From Mycoplana azooxidifex (lineage in GTDB: Bacteria > Pseudomonadota > Alphaproteobacteria > Rhizobiales > Rhizobiaceae): a DNA stretch of 64,000 nucleotides. The notes below the pieces were generated by a model. The model ran no database searches and was not told the DNA's origin. It was given only the letters and a program-made list of their open reading frames with translations. Shown piece after piece: positions 19,584 to 28,708 of this stretch. Made by a program: the position numbers and the translations under genes. The stretch lies in assembly GCF_014196765.1 (NCBI RefSeq), contig NZ_JACIEE010000004.1, positions 170,435 to 234,434 of the forward strand. The letters are read 5' to 3'. The stretch's first letter is position 1, and each line of letters starts with the position of its first letter.

Positions 19584-19719
19584 TTCATCGCTTCGGAACC
19601 GCTCGCCACGATTGCGCCATCTTTCGGCGCGCCCCCGTAAATGCTAGTTAGGTACGACCGTTTTCAATCGACGGCAGGCGGAATGACATTTCGTGGGTCC
19701 GCAAGTTGGCTGGGGTCCT

Positions 19720-21786
19720 ATGCCGAAGTTTCCCGCATATCTTCTGTCGCTCATCGTTTCGATGTTCCTGCTGACGCTCGCTCCCATGGCAGCGGCACAA
19801 ACGGCACCGGCTACCGGCGGCGCCGCGCAAGCGTCCCAGTCGAGCGCTCCGCCGCCGGAAAAGATCGCCGAGCTCATCAAGCTCCTGGACGATCCCGACG
19901 TCAGGAACTGGATCCAGAGCCGCCCCGCCGACGCAACCGCGGAGGCTCAGCGGGAAGCGACGCTGGAGGTCGAAAGCCTTGAGGCGGAGGCACGGTCCCG
20001 CTTCCATGCGCTGCGCGCCGCCTTGCCCAGGGTCCATTCCGAGATCGCCGCGGCCGCAGCCAGGGTACACCAGCAGGCAAGCGAACGCGGCTTCGCCCCG
20101 GCGCTGTTCCTGGTGCTCGGCATCGTCTGCGTCGGCGCGGTGATCGAATGGCTGTTCCGCAGGGCGGCTTCCAGGGCCAAGTTCCAGAGCGCGGTCCTGA
20201 CCCGGGCCTATGTCGAATTCGGCCCCTTGATCGTGTTCACGGTCGTAGCGACGCTGATCTTCATGGCCATCGACTGGCCGCCGCTCGTCCGCGTCGTCGT
20301 TCTCTATGCGTTGCTGGCGGTCATCGCCTACCGCCTGTTCATGGGCCTCTGCCGTCTCTCTCTGGAAACGGGCGGCATGACCCAATTCCAGTATGCGCGC
20401 ATCCGGATCTTCGCGGCGGTGTTCACCTTGGGGTTTGCCCTGTGGGCCATGTGCCGGCGGCTGGGGGTCGACAGCGATGTCCGGGCGGACATCGTCTACC
20501 TGTTCTCGGCAGCGCTTTTCCTGATCGCGCTGGAAGCCATCTGGAGGCGCCCGGCAGACCGCAACGGCAATCCCCCCACCCGGGCGACCAACATCCTCGC
20601 GTCGCTCTACCTGGTGCTGCTCTGGCTGCTGTGGTGCATCAATTTCACCGGCCTGTTCTGGATCGGCATCTACGCAGTCGTCCTGCCCAGGCTGCTGTCG
20701 GGCGCCGATCGCGTCACCCGCGCCTTCGCCCTGACGCGCTGGAACGAGGACAACGCGAACACGCCCCGGATGGTGCTGCTCCTCAGGGGGGTGCGCGCCA
20801 TCATCATCGTGCTGGCGCTCGGATGGCTCGGACTGACCTGGCATTACAATCCGAACATCATCGCAAGAGACAACCCGTACCTCCAGACGCTGGTCTACGG
20901 CGTATTCAAGAGCGCCGTCGTGCTCCTGATCGTCGATCTCGCATGGCAACTGGCGAAGTCGTATATCGACCGCAAGCTGACGCCGGCGGCCGACGAACTT
21001 TCCGTTTCGGCCGACGAGGCGGCCCGGCGCGCACGGCTGCGAACGCTTCTTCCCATCTTCCGAAATGCCCTGGCGGCGGTACTGATCTGCATCGCGGCGA
21101 TGACCATCCTTGCCGAAATGGGCGTCCAGATCGGCCCCCTGATCGCGGGCGCCGGCATCTTCGGCGTCGCCATCGGCTTCGGATCGCAAACGCTCGTCAA
21201 GGATATCGTCAGCGGCGTCTTCTACCTGATGGACGATGCGTTCCGCGTGGGCGAATGGATCGAGAGCGGCAGCTACAACGGTGTCGTGGAATCCTTCAGC
21301 CTGCGCTCGATCCGGCTGCGGCATCACCGCGGATCTGTGTTCACCGTGCCCTTCGGCGAGTTGGGCGCGATCCGCAACGGCAGCCGCGACTGGACCGTCG
21401 ACAAGTTCCGCGTCCGGGTACCGTTCAAGACCGATATCGCCAAGGTCGGCAAGCTGGCCAAGGAGATCGGCAAGCAGCTCCAGGAGGATCCGGAACTCGG
21501 GCCGCATATCATCAAGACCCTGAAGATGAAGGGCGTCGAGCAGATCGGCGAATTCGGAATCGAGATCAGCTTCGGCTTCACCGCAAAACCGGACGGCGAA
21601 CAGACCGCCATCCGGCGGCGCGCCTACACCATGATCACCCAGGCCTTTGCGGAAAACGACATCTCGTTTGCCCAGCCGACGTTCCAGGTGGGCGGAGAGG
21701 AAAAGGAGGCGGCGGCGGCGGCGATGTACAAGCGGCAGGCCGATGCCGCGGCCCTGGCCGCGGCAGCCGAGGGCGGCAAGGAATAG
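19720..21786 (+). CDS. MscS-family mechanosensitive ion channel
   Basis: Large MscS-type channel, about 688 residues. The signal peptide (MPKFPAYLLSLIVSMFLLTL, cleavage near AAAQ) is followed by a periplasmic region with a short charged helix (about 70-120). Several membrane helices occupy about 130-450. The conserved MscS pore helix and cytoplasmic beta domain read AGAGIFGVAIGFGSQTLVKD and SGVFYLMDDAFRVGEWIESG near residues 475-515. A charged Ala/Lys tail ends the protein. The start at 19720 fits the signal peptide; a GTG 27 bases upstream is in frame. It is convergent with rpoH2. Confidence 0.9.
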   Translation: MPKFPAYLLSLIVSMFLLTLAPMAAAQTAPATGGAAQASQSSAPPPEKIAELIKLLDDPDVRNWIQSRPADATAEAQREATLEVESLEAEARSRFHALRAALPRVHSEIAAAAARVHQQASERGFAPALFLVLGIVCVGAVIEWLFRRAASRAKFQSAVLTRAYVEFGPLIVFTVVATLIFMAIDWPPLVRVVVLYALLAVIAYRLFMGLCRLSLETGGMTQFQYARIRIFAAVFTLGFALWAMCRRLGVDSDVRADIVYLFSAALFLIALEAIWRRPADRNGNPPTRATNILASLYLVLLWLLWCINFTGLFWIGIYAVVLPRLLSGADRVTRAFALTRWNEDNANTPRMVLLLRGVRAIIIVLALGWLGLTWHYNPNIIARDNPYLQTLVYGVFKSAVVLLIVDLAWQLAKSYIDRKLTPAADELSVSADEAARRARLRTLLPIFRNALAAVLICIAAMTILAEMGVQIGPLIAGAGIFGVAIGFGSQTLVKDIVSGVFYLMDDAFRVGEWIESGSYNGVVESFSLRSIRLRHHRGSVFTVPFGELGAIRNGSRDWTVDKFRVRVPFKTDIAKVGKLAKEIGKQLQEDPELGPHIIKTLKMKGVEQIGEFGIEISFGFTAKPDGEQTAIRRRAYTMITQAFAENDISFAQPTFQVGGEEKEAAAAAMYKRQADAAALAAAAEGGKE

Positions 21787-21905
21787 GCCTGACCGCGGGA
21801 AGGCGCAGCCTTTCCCATCGACGGGCATATTCGAATGCAATCCGCCCTTGGACGTGGCGCGCCACACGGCGCGCCGAGCCCAGTTCGAGATTTCAGGCTG
21901 CGATG
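21787..21905. other. convergent gap between mscS-family gene and rpoH2
   Basis: A 12-bp palindrome GTGGCGCGCCAC (21854-21865) is followed by a second GGCGCGCC copy (21868-21875). These could form a shared terminator stem, but no T-tract follows on either strand, so I do not call one. Confidence 0.35.
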
Positions 21906-22760
21906 TCAGGCGAAAGCGGGCGATGCTTCGCAAAGCGCGATGCGCAGTTTCTCCATGGCCCGGTTTTCGATCTGGCGAACGCGCTCCTTGGAAATCCCGA
22001 GGTCGGCGCCGAGCTCCTCCAGCGTCGAACTGCTGTCGGCAAGCCTCCTGGCGCGGATGATCTTCATCTCGCGCTCGTTCAGCCGTTCCAGCGCCCCATG
22101 CAGCCATTTCCGGCGGCGCTCGCCATCGATCATCTCCGTGACTTCCTCGTCCGGAAGGGGAGCGTCGCTTGCGAGAAAGTCGATATGGCTGGCGCCACCT
22201 TCCTCGCCCCCGGAGACCGGCGCCTGCAGCGAGACGTCGGATGCGGCAAGGCGCGCATCCATGTTGCGCACGTCGGCCGGGCTGACCTTCAGCGCGGTGG
22301 CGATCTCGCGGTAGACGGATTCGGAGGTGAGATGGGCATCGCCCCGGGCGATGCGGGCCCGCAGCCGGCGCAGGTTGAAGAACAGCGCCTTTTGCGCCGA
22401 ACTCGTGCCGCCGCGCACGATCGACCAGTTGCGCAGGACGTAGTCCTGGATGGAGGCACGGATCCACCAGGTCGCATAGGTGGAGAAGCGAACCTCGCGC
22501 TCCGGCTCGAAGCGGGCCGCCGCCTCTAGCAGGCCGATATAACCCTCCTGCAGCAGGTCGTTGAACGGCAGGCCGAAATTGCGGAAGCGCGCGGCGAGCG
22601 AAATCACCAGGCGCATATGGGCCATGGCGATGCGATTGCGGGCTTCCTGGTCATGATCCTTGCGCCATGCGAAAGCGAGCGCCTGCTCCTCTTCGCGCTC
22701 GAGATAGGGAGCCGACATTGCGATCTTGATCATGCGACGGTCTGCGGCGGTGGTAGCCAT
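21906..22760 (-). CDS. rpoH2: RNA polymerase sigma factor RpoH2 (sigma-32 family)
   Basis: Alternative sigma factor of the heat-shock class, 284 residues from MATTAADRRMIKIAMSAPYL. Region 2 contains DLLQEGYIGLLEAAARFEPE and FSTYATWWIRASIQDYVLR. The RpoH box reads QKALFFNLRR near residue 130, which marks the sigma-32 family. Region 4 ends with a helix-turn-helix TLEELGADLGISKERVRQIE. Rhizobia carry two RpoH paralogs; the sequence SSAQKALFF and the divergent region 1 suggest the RpoH2 group, which in Sinorhizobium serves the general and photo-oxidative stress response. The ATG at 22760 has GGGGAGA upstream. The rpoH2 call over rpoH1 is a judgement. Confidence 0.87.
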   Translation of the reverse strand: MATTAADRRMIKIAMSAPYLEREEEQALAFAWRKDHDQEARNRIAMAHMRLVISLAARFRNFGLPFNDLLQEGYIGLLEAAARFEPEREVRFSTYATWWIRASIQDYVLRNWSIVRGGTSSAQKALFFNLRRLRARIARGDAHLTSESVYREIATALKVSPADVRNMDARLAASDVSLQAPVSGGEEGGASHIDFLASDAPLPDEEVTEMIDGERRRKWLHGALERLNEREMKIIRARRLADSSSTLEELGADLGISKERVRQIENRAMEKLRIALCEASPAFA

Positions 22761-23080
22761 GGGCGTCTCCCCTGAGCCGGGATTGAAAGGATCCATGGTC
22801 AACATGACCAGGGTATTCACCTGACAATGCATGCGTCTGCGAGATCTTCGCGGCGGCAGAACTGACCCTGGTCAAACGGACCGTCGGTCGACCGCACGAG
22901 GACATGCTATACTGCTCGAGAGCCGCGAGCGAGTGGCAATCTTCATATCGTTAGGCTTGCGGCCCGGATTGTACGTTCCGCCTGTGCGGACGGTGTGCTT
23001 GGGACAAAACAACATATAGCAGACGCACCAGCATGGATTGTCATTCGCCCTGAACGTGCGTGCGGGATGAAAGTTCCAAT
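22761..23080. promoter_or_regulatory. rpoH2 upstream region
   Basis: 320 gene-free bases. A short CTGACCCTGGTCA dyad lies at about 22862-22874. A GGAAC element (minus strand, near 22976-22980) recalls the -35 of EcfG/RpoE2-dependent promoters that drive rpoH2 in Sinorhizobium, but I could not find a matching -10 at 16-18 bases, so no promoter is called. Confidence 0.35.
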
Positions 23081-23109
23081 AAAAAACCCGGCTGGAGGCC
23101 AGCCGGGTT
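23081..23109 (-). terminator. intrinsic terminator after carD
   Basis: An 11-bp perfect stem AACCCGGCTGG/CCAGCCGGGTT with a 3-base loop, followed on the minus strand by TTTT and then ATT, 27 bases beyond the carD stop. Confidence 0.85.
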
Positions 23110-23136
23110 GAATTTTTCGATAGGGAGGATACCTCG

Positions 23137-23706
23137 TCAGGCGGCCTCGTCCTGGGCGTCGTCCTCTTCGATGGCCTTGCCGCGCTTGGGACCCTTGTTC
23201 AGGTTGGTCTCGACAAGGCGCACGGCTTCGGTTTCGGACATCTTGTTGACGGCGGCGATCTCCCGGGCCATGCGGTCGAGCGCGGCTTCATAGAGCTGGC
23301 GCTCGGAATAGGACTGCTCCGGCTGGTTCTCGGCGCGATAGAGATCGCGAACCACTTCTGCAATCGAGATCAGGTCGCCGGAATTGATCTTGGCATCATA
23401 TTCCTGCGCGCGGCGCGACCACATGGTGCGCTTGACGCGGGCCTTGCCCTGAACGACCTTCAACGCGCGATCGACGAAATCGGTTTCGGAAAGCTTGCGC
23501 ATGCCGATGGAAACAGCCTTTGCGACCGGAACCTTCAGGCGCATCTTGTCTTTCTCGAAATCGATGACAAAAAGCTCGAGCTTCATGCCGGCGACTTCCT
23601 GTTCCTCGATGGCGACGATCTGGCCGACACCGTGAGCCGGATAGACGATCGATTCGCCGGTCTTGAAACCGTGACGCGTGGAAGACTTCTTCTGCTGGGT
23701 CGTCAT
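23137..23706 (-). CDS. carD: CarD-family transcriptional regulator
   Basis: RNA-polymerase-binding regulator that stabilises the open complex, typically affecting rRNA promoters and stress responses. 189 residues from MTTQQKKSSTRHGFKTGE. The N-terminal CarD/TRCF Tudor-like domain starts at SIVYPAHGVGQIVAIEEQEV (about residues 19-38). The helical DNA-binding domain contains WSRRAQEYDAKINSGDLISI and ERQLYEAALDRMAREIA. The tail is acidic. The open frame continues 37 codons upstream but the conserved protein starts at 23706, with GGGAG about 13 bases before the ATG. It is followed by a strong terminator, so it is probably monocistronic. Confidence 0.94.
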   Translation of the reverse strand: MTTQQKKSSTRHGFKTGESIVYPAHGVGQIVAIEEQEVAGMKLELFVIDFEKDKMRLKVPVAKAVSIGMRKLSETDFVDRALKVVQGKARVKRTMWSRRAQEYDAKINSGDLISIAEVVRDLYRAENQPEQSYSERQLYEAALDRMAREIAAVNKMSETEAVRLVETNLNKGPKRGKAIEEDDAQDEAA

Positions 23707-24079
23707 TCTATTCAAATACTCCCTGTAACGCTCCCGGCATGGCCGGGGCCGGGTCAAGAAGGCCCGGGAAAGACGGAGACACCGTCCGGGTGGCACCATT
23801 TCTGGTCCGTCCAACAAGGCACAAACGAATGCGATGGCACATCACGGAACGGCAACGACGACGTTGCCTATAGGGGTGAGCGGCACCTTTGGGATCGTTT
23901 GCTTTCGTGGTGGTGTTCGGGCACACCAAGTGCCTCAACGTGGATCAGTGTTGCGACCCTACCACAAAAAAGTGCCGAAATCAATAATTTGCTTCGCATG
24001 GGTCATCAAGCCTGCCCTATCCCCTTTCGGGCAGACCTGACCGGTTTTCCCCAATTCGAGCGACGCGGCCGCGACGGCG
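23707..24079. promoter_or_regulatory. carD upstream region
   Basis: 373 gene-free bases. On the minus strand a possible -35/-10 pair is TTGATT and TAGGGT (17-base spacing, about 23960-23985), giving a leader of about 250 bases. Two dyads lie in that leader: TGGTGT-N6-ACACCA (23911-23928) and GGCAACG-N4-CGTTGCC (23851-23868), the latter a potential stem-loop. No small gene is supported. Confidence 0.35.
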
Positions 24080-24418
24080 TCAGTCGCCCTGGCCGGGTTC
24101 GGCGGAGAAGTACTTCTCGTACTTGCCTTCCTCGCCGTCATAGGCTTTCGCGTCGGGCATCTCGTCTTTCTTGACCGTGATATTCGGCCAGACCTGCGCA
24201 AAATCGGCGTTGATCTTCAACCACTTGTCGAGCCCCGGCTCCGTATCCGGCTTGATCGCCTCGGCAGGACATTCGGGCTCGCAGACGCCGCAATCGATGC
24301 ATTCGTCGGGATGGATCACCAGGAAGTTCTCGCCCTCGTAGAAGCAGTCCACCGGGCAGACCTCGACACAGTCCGTATATTTGCAGCGAATGCAATTGTC
24401 GGTCACGACGTACGTCAT
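24080..24418 (-). CDS. fdxA: ferredoxin FdxA (7Fe-8S type)
   Basis: Small cytosolic electron carrier, 112 residues. The two cluster-binding blocks are clear: [18 protein letters not shown] (residues 9-26) and [16 protein letters not shown] (about 40-55), with the C-x7-C spacing of [3Fe-4S]/[4Fe-4S] ferredoxins related to Azotobacter FdI. The acidic extension and tail ([15 protein letters not shown]) are standard for alphaproteobacterial FdxA. GGAG precedes the ATG. It follows hslR on the same strand with a 193-base gap, so it may have its own promoter. Confidence 0.96.
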   Translation of the reverse strand: MTYVVTDNCIRCKYTDCVEVCPVDCFYEGENFLVIHPDECIDCGVCEPECPAEAIKPDTEPGLDKWLKINADFAQVWPNITVKKDEMPDAKAYDGEEGKYEKYFSAEPGQGD

Positions 24419-24611
24419 GAGTTACTCCAGCGAAATTCCAGTCCGAAGGACGGTCGGCCGTCACTTCCGCCGGACAGGCCGGCGCAGGTGGAGGAACGCA
24501 CCACGCAAACGGCGCTGATCCCGGTCCCGCCCATGGGTTCGACGTAGCGACTTTGATCCGCGTTTGCAAGGACAAACCATGCGCGAAATCAAGGCCGGGA
24601 GGGACAGTTTT

Positions 24612-25046
24612 CTATTCGTCCGGAGGATCGAAACGACCGCGCAGGGCATCCGTTTCCCGCCGCTCCCGCTTGGTCGGGCGACCGGTGCCGCGCTCGCGCG
24701 TCACCTGCTCGAACAGGTTGCGCCGATCGCGTGGCGGCGCTGGCGGCGTCAGGTCCTCGTAGAGCGTGCGCGCCTCTTCGTAGGGCCCGCGCCGCACGCC
24801 CGGAAGCAGCACCTTCACGACGAGATCCTGCCGGTCGAGAGACAGGATGATCGTGTCACCCGGCTTCACGTTGAAGGAAGGTTGCCGAACGGGCTGTCCG
24901 TTGACGGTGATATCGCCCTGTTCGACGGACTTGGCAGCGAGCGTGCGGGACTTGCGAAGGCGGGCGAAAAACAACCACTTGTCGATGCGCTGGCGTCCCT
25001 GACCCGGCTCGCGCTCGCTTGATGGCTGGTCTCGCCCGTCCGCCAT
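24612..25046 (-). CDS. hslR: S4-domain RNA-binding protein, Hsp15-like
   Basis: 144 residues. The S4 domain spans about residues 19-80: QRIDKWLFFARLRKSRTLA, then SVEQGDITVNGQPVRQPSFN, then VKPGDTIILSL. This is the Hsp15/HslR pattern; in E. coli Hsp15 rescues stalled 50S subunits carrying nascent chains. The C-terminal half is basic and rich in Arg/Glu (TGRPTKRERRETDALRGRF), also typical. It starts four bases after the stop of the SUV3-like helicase, so the two RNA-related genes are almost certainly co-transcribed. Confidence 0.9.
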   Translation of the reverse strand: MADGRDQPSSEREPGQGRQRIDKWLFFARLRKSRTLAAKSVEQGDITVNGQPVRQPSFNVKPGDTIILSLDRQDLVVKVLLPGVRRGPYEEARTLYEDLTPPAPPRDRRNLFEQVTRERGTGRPTKRERRETDALRGRFDPPDE

Positions 25047-25050
25047 GTCC

Positions 25051-28000
25051 CTACTTCTTCATCTGCTCCTTCAGGGCAGCCAGCTTGGCAAAGGGCGAAT
25101 CCGGATCGATCGGCTTCTCCTTGCGCGGCGGCCGCGCCTCGAACTTGGCAGGCTTGCCGCCACGATCGTCGTGCTGCGGGCGGTCGTTGCGCTCGTTCCG
25201 GTCCGGTCGGCCGCCCTGCGGCTTTCCGTCGCGGCCCTTGGCGAACTCGGGGCGCCCGCCCTGCCGCGGAGCGTCGCGACGGTCTCCATCGCGCCTGTCG
25301 CCATCCTGGCGTCCGCCGGGCTTCTGTCCCCGGTCGCCGCGGCGCTCACCCTGTCCGCGTTCGCCCTGGCCACGCTCGCCATGCCCGCGCTGGCCCTGGC
25401 GGGCATTGTCGGTGCGATCGTTGCGGCCGCCTGGACGCCAGAGGAGAACCGGGCGGACTTCCGCCGGCGCCTCGCCCTCGGACGCGGCAGCAGCGGCCAC
25501 CGTTTCGGCTCCGGTATCAGCCACCGGTTCAACTCCGGCATCGGCCACCGTCTCAGTGCCGGCCTCGGCAGCGGCTGGCTCGGCAGCAGCCGCCTCCGGT
25601 TCCGTGCTTTCGGCCTCGCCAACAGGCGCTGCTTCGACGGCAGCCGTTGCTTCGGGCTCGACCGGCGTCTCGGCTACGGCCGGCGCTTCGGGTGCGGCCG
25701 CTTCTTCGGTTACAGCCGGCGCTTCTGTTGCGGTCGTTTCGCCTTCCGCGTCGGCTTCGTCCGCCGCTGCGGAAGCAACCTCGCCGGACACTTCGGCCGC
25801 GGCTGGGACATCGCTCTCCGCCTTGGGCGCGAGCTTGGCGTCCTCAGCTGCCAGGAACGTAGCAGCGTCCTCGGCCTTCACGCTGTCGGCGCGATAGCCG
25901 AGCCCCTTGAGGATCTCTTCCATGTCGTCGGGCGTAGCACCGAGGATCGAGAGCATCGACGTCGTGGCGGTGAAGCGGCGACCGTCATAAGCACCATCCG
26001 GACGCGGTGCAGAACCCGGCTTCCACTGCAGCAGCGGACGGATCAGGTCCGCCAGCCGCTCCAGGATGTCGATACGCACGGCACGCTTGCCGAGGAAGCG
26101 GAAGCCAGCCAGCTTGTAGAACATGCGCTCGAAGGCCGGATCGGTGACGATCGAGGTGCGCCCCGCTGCCAGCGCCGGGATCAGTTCACCGTAGCCTGGC
26201 TTGTCCAGGCCATCGTTCTTGAGCGCCCAGAGCAGCGTGATCAGCTCGGCCGGAGCAGGCTTCAGAAGCGCCGGCATGAAGATATGGTAGGCGCCGAAGC
26301 GGATGCCGTGTTTGCGGATCGACGAGCGCGCCTCCTGGTCGAGCGATTTCACGTCGTCGGCAACGTCGCGGCGGAACAGCACGCCGAGGGCCTCGACCAG
26401 CTGGAACGCGAGCCCCTTGGCCATTCCCTGCAGATCCTCTGCGCGCGAGAGATCGTCGAGCGGCTTGAGCACGGTGGCGATATGATGATTGACGAAGCGC
26501 TCGATGCGCGCGGCGACGTGGTCGCGCGCGTTTCCGGTCAACTGCTCGTCGGCAAGAAGGATGACGCGCGGGCGCATGATGTGCTCGCTCGCGGCAAGAC
26601 GCGCGACCGGTTCGCCGAGCCAGCGCACGGTTCCGTCCGATCCGACGGCGAGATCGCTGTTGCCGGCCGCATGAAGCCGGGCGGCGCGCGCCTCGAACTC
26701 CAGCGCAAGCGCCTTCTGGGCGGCACCCTGCACCGCCTTCGCATCGGGACCTTCCGTGCCCGAAGCAAGCGTAAACCGGAATCCGGCCAACTGTCCCACA
26801 TGATGCCCTTCGACGAAGACATCACCATTCACACTGATTTCGGCTTCCAGCATCGCATTCTCTCTCAGGCGCTTCATGAGCACAGATGTCCTGCGATCAA
26901 CAAAGCGTTTCGTCAACCTTTCATGTAACGCGTCGGACAATCGGTCTTCGATTTCCCGCGTCTTTTCCTGCCAGTGTGTCGGATCGGCCAACCAGTCCGG
27001 CCGATTCGAGACATAGGTCCAGGTCCTTATCTGGGCGATTCGTGCCGAAAGCGTGTCAATCTCGCCATCGGTGCGATCGGCCCGCCGCACCTGCTCGGCG
27101 AGGAAGTCCTCGTTCACCGTACCCCGCCGGACAAGATCGGCATAGAGGGTAGAGATCAGATCGGCGTGCTGCGCTGGCGCGATCCGGCGATAGTCCGGCA
27201 AGGCGCAGGCCTCCCACAGCTTCTCTACCCGCTCCGGCGCCGTCGCCATGTCCTTGATGTCCGGGTAGCGCGCCAGGTGCTCCAGGGCCTGCTGGTCCAC
27301 GGCCGGAAGCGCGCGCGCGAGGCCGGAAATCGCCGGCGGCGCATCGAGGCTCGCCTTCAGGGTGGCGATGGAAGTGAAGTCCAGCCGCTTGGATCGCCAC
27401 TGCAGCACGCGAACGGGATCGAACGCGTGCGCCTCGATCCGCTCGACGAGCTCCGGATCGAACGGATCGACGCGACCCGTCACCCCGAAGGTGCCGTCAC
27501 GCATGTGCCGGCCGGCACGGCCGGCGATCTGGCCGAGCTCGCCCGGATTGAGGTTGCGGAACTGGTAGCCGTCGAACTTGCGGTCCTGGGCGAAGGCCAC
27601 GTGGTCGACGTCGAGGTTGAGCCCCATGCCGATCGCGTCCGTGGCAACGAGATATTCGACGTCGCCCTCCTGGTAGAGCCCGACCTGCGCGTTGCGCGTG
27701 CGCGGCGAGAGCGCGCCGAGCACCACCGCCGCACCGCCGCGCTGGCGACGGATGAGTTCGGCGATGGCATAGACCTCGTCGGCCGAGAAAGCGACGATGG
27801 CAGTGCGCTGCGGCAGGCGCGTGATCTTCTTCGAGCCCGCATAGAAAAGCTGCGACAGGCGCGGCCGCTCGACGACCGTGATGCCCGGAAGCAGATGCTC
27901 CAGGATCGGCTTCATCGTCGCCGCGCCCAGAAACAGCGTCTCGTCGCGGCCGCGCAGGTGCAGGATGCGGTCGGTGAAGATGTGGCCGCGCTCAAGATCG

Positions 28001-28317
28001 CCGGCAAGCTGGACCTCGTCGATCGCCACGAAGGACGCCCGCGTCTCCCGCGGCATCGCCTCGACCGTACAGACGGAATAGCGCGCCATATGCGGCGTGA
28101 TCTTCTCCTCGCCGGTGATCAGCGCGACGTTGTGAGGACCGACCTTCTCGACCAGGCGCGTATAGACCTCGCGTGCCAGAAGGCGCAGCGGCAGGCCGAT
28201 CACGCCCGTCTCATGCGCCACCATGCGTTCGATTGCGTAATGGGTCTTGCCGGTATTGGTCGGTCCGAGCACCGCGGTAACACCGCGGCCGCTCAATATC
28301 ATCGGTGCAGCGTTCAA
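25051..28317 (-). CDS. SUV3-like DExH RNA helicase with long low-complexity C-terminal tail
   Basis: 1088 residues. Walker A is GPTNTGKTHYAIERM near residue 18 and Walker B is DEVQLAGDLERGHIFTDR near 98; the GPTNTGKT form and DEVQ box mark the mitochondrial SUV3 family. Helicase motifs IV-VI follow (VATDAIGMGLNLDVDHVAF near 232, QIAGRAGRHMRDG near 262). Residues about 300-810 form the accessory domain. Residues about 820-980 are an Ala/Glu/Pro/Val-rich acidic spacer, then an Arg/Gly/Asp-rich segment with GERGQGERGQGERRG, and a conserved-looking C-terminal DPDSPFAKLAALKEQ. The start is TTG at 28317: GAGG lies 7 bases before it, while the ATG five codons later lacks a ribosome site. It precedes hslR by four bases. 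Confidence 0.9.
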   Translation of the reverse strand: MNAAPMILSGRGVTAVLGPTNTGKTHYAIERMVAHETGVIGLPLRLLAREVYTRLVEKVGPHNVALITGEEKITPHMARYSVCTVEAMPRETRASFVAIDEVQLAGDLERGHIFTDRILHLRGRDETLFLGAATMKPILEHLLPGITVVERPRLSQLFYAGSKKITRLPQRTAIVAFSADEVYAIAELIRRQRGGAAVVLGALSPRTRNAQVGLYQEGDVEYLVATDAIGMGLNLDVDHVAFAQDRKFDGYQFRNLNPGELGQIAGRAGRHMRDGTFGVTGRVDPFDPELVERIEAHAFDPVRVLQWRSKRLDFTSIATLKASLDAPPAISGLARALPAVDQQALEHLARYPDIKDMATAPERVEKLWEACALPDYRRIAPAQHADLISTLYADLVRRGTVNEDFLAEQVRRADRTDGEIDTLSARIAQIRTWTYVSNRPDWLADPTHWQEKTREIEDRLSDALHERLTKRFVDRRTSVLMKRLRENAMLEAEISVNGDVFVEGHHVGQLAGFRFTLASGTEGPDAKAVQGAAQKALALEFEARAARLHAAGNSDLAVGSDGTVRWLGEPVARLAASEHIMRPRVILLADEQLTGNARDHVAARIERFVNHHIATVLKPLDDLSRAEDLQGMAKGLAFQLVEALGVLFRRDVADDVKSLDQEARSSIRKHGIRFGAYHIFMPALLKPAPAELITLLWALKNDGLDKPGYGELIPALAAGRTSIVTDPAFERMFYKLAGFRFLGKRAVRIDILERLADLIRPLLQWKPGSAPRPDGAYDGRRFTATTSMLSILGATPDDMEEILKGLGYRADSVKAEDAATFLAAEDAKLAPKAESDVPAAAEVSGEVASAAADEADAEGETTATEAPAVTEEAAAPEAPAVAETPVEPEATAAVEAAPVGEAESTEPEAAAAEPAAAEAGTETVADAGVEPVADTGAETVAAAAASEGEAPAEVRPVLLWRPGGRNDRTDNARQGQRGHGERGQGERGQGERRGDRGQKPGGRQDGDRRDGDRRDAPRQGGRPEFAKGRDGKPQGGRPDRNERNDRPQHDDRGGKPAKFEARPPRKEKPIDPDSPFAKLAALKEQMKK

Positions 28318-28708
28318 GGCATGCCTCGGAGAGTATCGATCATTCGGCGCCGGTCATCGCCCGCGCGCCGGCAACACAAATGCCCATCGTCGCGCAGGAT
28401 GGCAAGTGCGGCCGGCGAATTGGCGATCGTTTCACCGGGATTTCCGGGCTCTGCGGCGCAGTTTGGAACACCTTGCGAACGAATCGGAGACGAAACGACG
28501 ACTCGTTCGGATTCAGGTTTTGTTCCCTACAAGATGTTGGTTTTCCAGTACCTTGCCCCACCATATGCTGAATCTCGGCCACAAGCTGACCGAGTCAGGC
28601 GATCGGGGCACAACCGCACGCCAAAATGCTGTAAAGCCCCACCAGGAAATATGGTTAAGATTCTTTTCCGCGCTGCCCGGCCACCAAAACAGGCCATCAC
28701 CGTTCGGC
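28318..28708. other. 391-base gap upstream of the SUV3-like helicase
   Basis: No gene is supported. Possible open frames are short and show no ribosome site or family resemblance. No clear terminator for the upstream methyltransferase gene and no confident -35/-10 pair were seen; a moderately AT-rich stretch at 28625-28670 is the likeliest promoter location. Confidence 0.35.

Noticed and set aside
19648-22467. A 939-codon frame antisense to the MscS-type channel
   Set aside because: Composition is Arg/Gln/Glu-rich antisense noise with no domain; the sense frame has a signal peptide and the conserved MscS pore helix.
22960-22990. EcfG (RpoE2)-type promoter before rpoH2
   Set aside because: Only a GGAAC -35-like element is present; no matching -10 (CGTT) at 16-18 bases, so the call is not supported.
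25045-26928. A 627-codon plus-strand frame opposite the SUV3-like helicase tail
   Set aside because: It mirrors the low-complexity Ala/Glu and Arg/Gly codons of the helicase, giving runs of Arg/Phe/Gly; no domain.
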